Of a DNA stretch of 40,586 bases, positions 35,766 to 40,586 are shown piece by piece. The translations under genes and the position numbers were made by a program. The stretch's first letter is position 1; every line of letters begins with the position of its first letter. Source of the stretch: Dokdonella sp. (GTDB lineage Bacteria > Pseudomonadota > Gammaproteobacteria > Xanthomonadales > Rhodanobacteraceae); NCBI GenBank assembly GCA_023228465.1, contig JALOBC010000025.1, positions 1-40,586 of the forward strand, written 5' to 3'. The notes under the pieces were generated by a model. The model was given only the letters and a program-made list of their open reading frames with translations. It did not search any database and had not been told where the DNA came from.

Positions 35766-38700
35766 CTACGCGGCCTTGCGCGCGCCGAGCGTGACCAGCA
35801 GGTCGCCGGCCATGCGCAGACGCTCGTCGGCATCTTCCAGCGGCAGCTTGAACTTCAGCCGATCCGGGCCGTCCAGTGCATAGACGCGTGGCTGCGACTG
35901 GATCAGGCGGATCACGGTCATCGGTTCGATGGCCGGATCGGGGCGGAACCTGACGCGTCCGCCATGGGGGCCCAGCTCCAGCTTGCGGATGCCGAGCGGC
36001 GTGGCGGCGAGCTTGAGCGAGGTGACGGCGAACAGGTGCTTGACCGGATCGGGGAGCAGGCCGAAGCGGTCGATCATCTCGATCTGCAGTTCGCGCAGCT
36101 CATCCTCGTTGCGCGCGCTGGCGATGCGCTTGTAGAGGGTGAGGCGGGTATTGACGTCCGGCAGGTAGTCGTCGGGGATCAGTGCGGCGATGTTCAGCTC
36201 GACTTCCGCCTCGTGCTCCTGGGTGAGATCGAAATCCGGCACCTTGCCGGATTTGAGCGCACGCACGGCACGATCGAGCATTTCGGTGTAGAGGGCGAAG
36301 CCGACCTCCTCGATCTGGCCGGACTGCTCCTCGCCGAGGAGTTCGCCGGCGCCGCGGATTTCCAGGTCGTGCGTGGCCAGGGTGAAGCCGGCGCCCAGCT
36401 CATCCAGCGAGGCCAGTGCTTCCAGGCGCTTCTCCGCATCGGCGGTGATGGAACGGCCTTCCGGTGTCATCAGGTAGGCATAGGCGCGGTGGTGCGAGCG
36501 GCCGACACGCCCGCGCAGCTGGTGCAACTGGGCGAGCCCGAAGCGGTCGGCGCGATTGATGATGATGGTGTTGGCGCTCGGCACGTCGATGCCGGATTCG
36601 ATGATGGTCGTCGCCACCAGCACATTGAAGCGCTGGCGATAGAAGTCGAGCATGATCTGCTCGAGTTCCCGATCCGGCATCTGGCCGTGGGCGAAGCGGA
36701 TGCGCGCCTCGGGCATGAGTTCGCCGAGCTCGCGCGCGGTCTTCTCGATCGTCTCGACATCGTTGTGGACGAAGTACACCTGGCCGCCGCGCGCATGCTC
36801 GCGCTGCATCGCCTCGCGGATGGTGGCCACGTCGTACGGCCCGATGAAGGTCTGCACCGCGAGCCGGTGTGCGGGCGGCGTGGCGATGATGGAAAGATCC
36901 CGCAGCCCCGCCATCGCCATGTTGAGCGTGCGCGGGATGGGCGTGGCGGTCAGGGTCAGGACGTCGACCTCGGCGCGCAGCTTCTTCAAGGCCTCCTTCT
37001 GGCGCACGCCGAAGCGTTGTTCCTCGTCGATGATGACCAGGCCGAGATCCTTGAACTTCACGTCCGGCTGCAGCAGCTTGTGGGTGCCGATGACGATGTC
37101 GATCTCGCCGGCCGCGAGCTTGTCCAGCGCCGCGCGGATTTCCTTGGGCGACTTGAAGCGCGAGAGCACGTCGATGCGCACCGGCCAGTCGGCCAGGCGG
37201 TCGCTGAAGTTCTGGAAGTGCTGCTGGGCGAGCAGGGTCGTGGGCGCCAGCAGGGCAACCTGGCGCCCCGCCGTCGCGGCGGCGAAGGCGGCGCGCAAGG
37301 CAACCTCCGTCTTGCCGAAGCCGACGTCCCCGCAGATGACCCGATCCATCGAACGCCCAGCGCGCAGGTCGGCCAGCACGGCCTCGATGGCGCTGGTCTG
37401 GTCCGGTGTTTCCTCGAAGGGGAAGGCGCTGGCGAACTCGGCGTTCATGTCGCGGTCGATGGCCAGCGCCGTGCCCTGGCGCGCCTCGCGCTGGGCATAG
37501 ATGGCCAGGAGCTCGGCGGCTGCGTCGCGCACCTTCTGCGCCGCCTTCTTCTTCGCCCGCTCCCAGGCATCGCCGCCGAGCGCGTGCAGGGGTGCCAGTT
37601 CCGGCGCGCTGCCGGAATAGCGCGAAACCAGCTGCAGCTGTGCCACCGGCACGTAGAGCTTGTCACCCTTGGCGTACTTGATGGCGAGGAATTCGGCCTG
37701 CTCGCCGCCCACCTCGAGCTTGGTCAGGCCCTGGTAGCGTCCGACACCATGGTCGATATGCACGATGGGGGTCCCGATCGACAGCTCGGACAGGTCGCGC
37801 AGCACGGCTTCCGGATCGCGTGCCGCGCGCCGGCGCCGACGCGCCTGCTGGACGCGCTCGCCCAGCAATTCGCGTTCGGTGAGGACGACGAGTGCAGGTT
37901 TGGCCAGCGCGAAACCCTGTTCGAGCGCGGCCACGGTGATGGCGAGATCGGCCTTCCCCGCAGGGGCGGAGGACGCCGTCGGCTGGCGACCTGCGTCGCG
38001 CTCACCGGTCGGAAATGTCGCCGTGAACTGCTGCCAGGAGGCGAGCGTGACCGGCTGCAGGCGTGCCGCGGCGAGCTGCTCGATCAACGCCTCGCGACGC
38101 CCGGCCGAATCGGCGGCGATCAGCACGCGCCCAGGGTAGGCGTCGAGGAAGGCGCGCAGGGCATCGCCGGTTTCCTCGCCCTTGCGGTTGAGCGGCAGTG
38201 CGGGCGCCGGCTGGGTGCCGAGGTCGACCACGTGCGGGTTGCTGCCGGGCGCGGCGAAATCCACCCGCAGCACGTTGTTGAGCCGTTCGCGCAACTGCTG
38301 CGGCGGCAGGTAGAGCTCGGCCGGCGGCAGCACCGGTCGCTCGACGTCGTGGGCGCGCTGCTCGTAGCGTTGCCCGGTCTGGGTCCAGAACGTCTCGGCC
38401 GCATCGAGCGCCTTCTCGCCGAGCACGAACAGTGCGTCCTCGCCCAGATAGTCGAACAGCGTCGCGGTCTGCTCGAAGAACAGCGGCAGGTAATACTCGA
38501 TGCCGGCCGGCGTCGCCCCTTCGCGGATGTCCTGGTAAAGGGGGCAGTGGCGCGGATCGATCGGGAAGCGCTCGCGCAGCGTGTTGCGGAACGCGCTGGC
38601 CGACTGCTCGGTGAGCGGAAATTCACGTGCCGGCAGCAGGCGCACCGCATCGACCTTGTCCTGCGAGCGCTGGGTTTCCGGGTCGAAGCTGCGGATCGAT

Positions 38701-39278
38701 TCGATCTCCTCATCGAAGAGATCGATGCGATAAGGCACCGCGCTGCCCATCGGAAAGATGTCGAGCAGGGCGCCGCGTACGGCAAAGTCGGCCGGTTCCG
38801 CGACCTGCGGCACGTTGCGGTAGCCGGCAGCTTCCAACCGCCGCTTCTCGGCGACGAGGTCGAGCTGCTGGCCACATTCCATCACCAGGCTGGAGCCGGC
38901 CACGTAGCCGCGCGGAGCGAGTCGCTGCATCAGCGTGGCCACCGGCACCACCAGCACCCCACGTGTGAGCGAGGGCAGGCGGTACAGGGCGGCGATGCGC
39001 TGCGAGACGATTTCCGCATGCGGCGAAAAGAGATCGTAGGGCAGGGTTTCCCAGTCCGGAAACTCCAGCACCTCGAGGCCCGCGCCGGCGAACAGCGAGA
39101 TTTCTGCCTGCAGTTCCTGCGCGGCGTGCGTGTCCGCGGCCACCGCCACCACCACCCCGGCGTGCGTACGCGCACACTCGGCGAGCAGCAGCGCGCGCGA
39201 GGAACCCTGGGGTATCGACCAGTAACGGCGCTGTTTCGGTGAGGAAGGCAGCGCGGGAAGTTGCAGGAAATTTGCCAT
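35766..39278 (-). CDS. mfd: Transcription-repair coupling factor Mfd
   Basis: A 1170-residue ATP-dependent DNA translocase. It pushes stalled RNA polymerase off lesions and recruits UvrA for nucleotide excision repair. The N-terminal UvrB-like region has FPDWETLPYDLFSPH and GALLDIFPMGSAVPYRIDLFDEEIESIRSFD. The RNA-polymerase-binding domain holds IVHIDHGVGRYQGL (about residue 505). The motor follows: GDVGFGKTEVALRAAF (about 650), DEEQRFG (about 750), TATPIPRTLNMA (about 775), and the TRG-like region TIIESGIDVPSANTIIINRADRFGLAQLHQLRGRVGRS. The C-terminal TRCF domain is present. Length is normal (E. coli 1148). The ATG at 39278 gives the expected N-terminus. Confidence 0.97.
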   Translation of the reverse strand: MANFLQLPALPSSPKQRRYWSIPQGSSRALLLAECARTHAGVVVAVAADTHAAQELQAEISLFAGAGLEVLEFPDWETLPYDLFSPHAEIVSQRIAALYRLPSLTRGVLVVPVATLMQRLAPRGYVAGSSLVMECGQQLDLVAEKRRLEAAGYRNVPQVAEPADFAVRGALLDIFPMGSAVPYRIDLFDEEIESIRSFDPETQRSQDKVDAVRLLPAREFPLTEQSASAFRNTLRERFPIDPRHCPLYQDIREGATPAGIEYYLPLFFEQTATLFDYLGEDALFVLGEKALDAAETFWTQTGQRYEQRAHDVERPVLPPAELYLPPQQLRERLNNVLRVDFAAPGSNPHVVDLGTQPAPALPLNRKGEETGDALRAFLDAYPGRVLIAADSAGRREALIEQLAAARLQPVTLASWQQFTATFPTGERDAGRQPTASSAPAGKADLAITVAALEQGFALAKPALVVLTERELLGERVQQARRRRRAARDPEAVLRDLSELSIGTPIVHIDHGVGRYQGLTKLEVGGEQAEFLAIKYAKGDKLYVPVAQLQLVSRYSGSAPELAPLHALGGDAWERAKKKAAQKVRDAAAELLAIYAQREARQGTALAIDRDMNAEFASAFPFEETPDQTSAIEAVLADLRAGRSMDRVICGDVGFGKTEVALRAAFAAATAGRQVALLAPTTLLAQQHFQNFSDRLADWPVRIDVLSRFKSPKEIRAALDKLAAGEIDIVIGTHKLLQPDVKFKDLGLVIIDEEQRFGVRQKEALKKLRAEVDVLTLTATPIPRTLNMAMAGLRDLSIIATPPAHRLAVQTFIGPYDVATIREAMQREHARGGQVYFVHNDVETIEKTARELGELMPEARIRFAHGQMPDRELEQIMLDFYRQRFNVLVATTIIESGIDVPSANTIIINRADRFGLAQLHQLRGRVGRSHHRAYAYLMTPEGRSITADAEKRLEALASLDELGAGFTLATHDLEIRGAGELLGEEQSGQIEEVGFALYTEMLDRAVRALKSGKVPDFDLTQEHEAEVELNIAALIPDDYLPDVNTRLTLYKRIASARNEDELRELQIEMIDRFGLLPDPVKHLFAVTSLKLAATPLGIRKLELGPHGGRVRFRPDPAIEPMTVIRLIQSQPRVYALDGPDRLKFKLPLEDADERLRMAGDLLVTLGARKAA

Positions 39279-39600
39279 GTCAGGGCTGAGGCATGCCGAA
39301 CGCCGCCGCGGAAAACCGGAAAGTGTAGCGCGCGTGGTGACCGGACGCCTCGCTCGCGCGCGCGGGCCATGGCCTGCGCCCTGCTGCCGGATGCCTGCAC
39401 TTTTCCGGACGCGGCCCATGAACCTGGCCGGTCGGCCGGTGCCGGCGCGCCGATCCGGGCAAGCGACGCGCGCCCGGGACGCACGGCCCGGGCGCCTCAC
39501 CGTGGGTCGGACTTGCGCTGGCGTGGCGTTGGCCAGCGCCACGCTCGCGCCGCGGCGTCGTCTGCGCGATAGTGGCTTCCCTGCCACCGTGACGAGCCGC
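39279..39600. other. 322-bp gap between divergent mfd and recO
   Basis: I see no gene here. The recO frame stays open through the whole gap, but the translation is arginine-rich and unlike any RecO N-terminus. On the minus strand, TACACT (39327-39322) is a possible -10 box for mfd with no good -35. The rest is very GC-rich with no clear repeat. Confidence 0.5.
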
Positions 39601-40320
39601 ATGCGCGTCAGTCAGCAAGCCGCATTCATCCTGCATGCGCGGAGCTATCGCGAGACCTCGCTGCTGATCGAGGCCTTCACGCGCGATCATGGTCGTGTCG
39701 GCCTGGTTGCGCGCGGCGTGCGGCGCGAGCGCAGCCGCCTGCCACGCGGCCTGTTGCAGCCGCTGCAGCCCTTGCTGCTGGACTGGATCGGCCAGGGCGA
39801 GCTGGCGACATTGACCGCGGCCGAGGCGGCGGGCGGCCCACTGGCCGTGCAGGGCGAGGCCCTGCTTGCGGCGATGTACGTCAATGAACTCATGCTGCGC
39901 CTGAGTGCGCGCCAGGATGCGAGCCCGGGGGCCTTTGCCGCCTACCTGGAATGCCTCACGCAGCTGTCCGGTGGCATCGATCTGCCCTGGACGCTGCGCC
40001 GCTTCGAACGTGACCTGCTGGCCGAGCTCGGTTACGGCCTGGCGCTCGCCCAATGCGCTGATGGTACGCCGGTGGCGGTCGGCCGGGACTACGCCTACGA
40101 TCCCGATAGCGGTCCCTTGCCCTGGTGCGAGCCCTCGCCCTTCGTGCGCGTGGCCGGTGCGGCCCTGCTGGCGCTGGAGCGTGACGAGCCGCCGGTGACG
40201 GAGCATCTGAGTCAGCTGCGCCGCATGGTGCGCGCGGTGATCCGGCGCCACCTCGGCGCCGAGCTCAAGAGCTGGACCCTGGTGCAGCGGGGCGCTCGAT
40301 CGCCGCATCCCCGGCGCTGA
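39601..40320 (+). CDS. recO: DNA repair protein RecO
   Basis: A 239-residue mediator that, with RecR, loads RecA onto SSB-coated single-stranded DNA in the RecF pathway. The N-terminal OB-fold begins QQAAFILHARSYRETSLLIEAFTRDHGRVGLVARGVRR, which is diagnostic. The helical C-terminal domain includes YVNELMLRLSARQDAS and LRRFERDLLAELGYGLAL. The zinc-binding cysteines of some RecO proteins are absent, as in E. coli. The length matches E. coli (242). The ATG at 39601 is preferred; a GTG four codons earlier is possible. In many relatives recO follows era; here its upstream neighbour is mfd on the opposite strand. Confidence 0.95.
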   Translation: MRVSQQAAFILHARSYRETSLLIEAFTRDHGRVGLVARGVRRERSRLPRGLLQPLQPLLLDWIGQGELATLTAAEAAGGPLAVQGEALLAAMYVNELMLRLSARQDASPGAFAAYLECLTQLSGGIDLPWTLRRFERDLLAELGYGLALAQCADGTPVAVGRDYAYDPDSGPLPWCEPSPFVRVAGAALLALERDEPPVTEHLSQLRRMVRAVIRRHLGAELKSWTLVQRGARSPHPRR

Positions 40321-40383
40321 GGCGGCCCGCGTCGGTCAGTCGGCCGACTGGGCGAGCCGCCGCTTGGCGTCAGTCCGACAAGG

Positions 40384-40472
40384 CGCTGTGGCGGAGCTTC
40401 AGTCTCGCAGTACCGCTGTGGGAGGAAGGACTTCAGTTTCGCAGGGCCGCTGTGGGAGGGATTTCAGTCTCG
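40384..40472. repeat. Degenerate tandem repeat, three copies, REP-like
   Basis: Three related units begin with CGCTGTG at 40384, 40414 and 40448, spaced 30 and 34 bp. Each continues with a GGAG-like run and then (C/T)TTCAGT(C/T)TCG. Within a unit the GGGA and TCTC pieces can pair, giving a small hairpin. The arrangement resembles dispersed intergenic repeats of Xanthomonadales. The sequence from 40321 to the window end otherwise shows no gene. Confidence 0.6.
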
Positions 40473-40586
40473 GTGCCTTGTCTGGAAGACCCGAAGCATC
40501 GCCGGGGGTGCCTGGCTGCCACTTGGGCGAAAGGCACTGGGCCCCGGCCTGCGCCGACGACGAGGTGGCATGGTTGCGTTGGGCAT

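Noticed and set aside
35964-39242. A 1092-codon open frame on the plus strand.
   Set aside because: It is antisense to mfd, and its arginine-, glutamine- and histidine-rich translation has no recognisable domain. Long antisense frames are expected in GC-rich coding DNA.
39277-39600. A 108-codon N-terminal extension of RecO.
   Set aside because: The extension is arginine-rich low-complexity sequence, whereas RecO proteins begin just before QQAAFILHARSYRE.
40337-40350. The perfect palindrome CAGTCGGCCGACTG after recO.
   Set aside because: It is short and isolated in GC-rich DNA with no promoter or second copy, so chance is a fair explanation.

Overview
This window looks like chromosomal DNA from a high-G+C gammaproteobacterium of the Lysobacterales (Xanthomonadales), most likely near Rhodanobacteraceae or Lysobacteraceae. 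That placement is inferred from several things: the strongly GC-biased third codon positions, the ffh / rpsP-rimM-trmD-rplS block, the family mix (YpfJ, RNase T, AcnA, intracellular PhaZ, IMPACT protein), a mature N-terminus carrying a '...YASGFE' stretch, and the short 'CGCTGTGGGAGG...CTTCAGT' repeats after recO. I see no insertion sequence, phage, integrase, CRISPR array, tRNA or rRNA.

Layout. (1) 1-783: rlmB, a 23S rRNA methyltransferase. (2) 5282-887, minus strand: a tightly packed five-gene operon of membrane protein, XRE repressor, exported S33 hydrolase, NatA-type ATPase and NatB-type permease. Its promoter lies between two matching palindromes that look like operators. (3) 5388-6351: FmdB-type zinc ribbon and RNase T. 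(4) 6536-12885: YpfJ-type metallopeptidase, cyclophilin-type isomerase, intracellular PHA depolymerase, an exported M61 peptidase with a PDZ domain, and an unrecognised membrane protein. (5) 12894-16921: polysaccharide-related genes (NodB-type deacetylase, O-antigen ligase-like polymerase, nucleotidyltransferase-like protein, VanZ-like protein). (6) 16993-20317: PDZ lipoprotein, MgtE-like channel and two glycine-zipper envelope proteins. (7) 20594-24152: translation and secretion core (ffh, rpsP, rimM, trmD, rplS). (8) 24376-29651: small exported protein, glutaryl-CoA dehydrogenase, GNAT acetyltransferase, an unrecognised secreted protein and a heparinase II/III-type lyase. (9) 29801-39278, minus strand: acnA, an MsbA-like exporter, YigZ, a DUF985 cupin and mfd. 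(10) 39601-40320: recO, followed by a degenerate tandem repeat.

How the genes fit together. Most of the window is housekeeping: RNA modification, SRP targeting, ribosomal proteins, the TCA cycle, transcription-coupled repair and recombination. Three parts look less ordinary. The first is the autoregulated XRE / membrane protein / hydrolase / NatAB operon, which resembles an envelope-stress or peptide-detoxification module; no substrate can be read from the sequence. The second is a split set of exopolysaccharide-type genes, at 12.9-16.9 kb and 26.8-29.7 kb. The third is the pairing of an unknown secreted protein with a heparinase-like lyase. The five-gene operon is my best candidate for an under-described system. 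All positions were read by eye and no database search was run.
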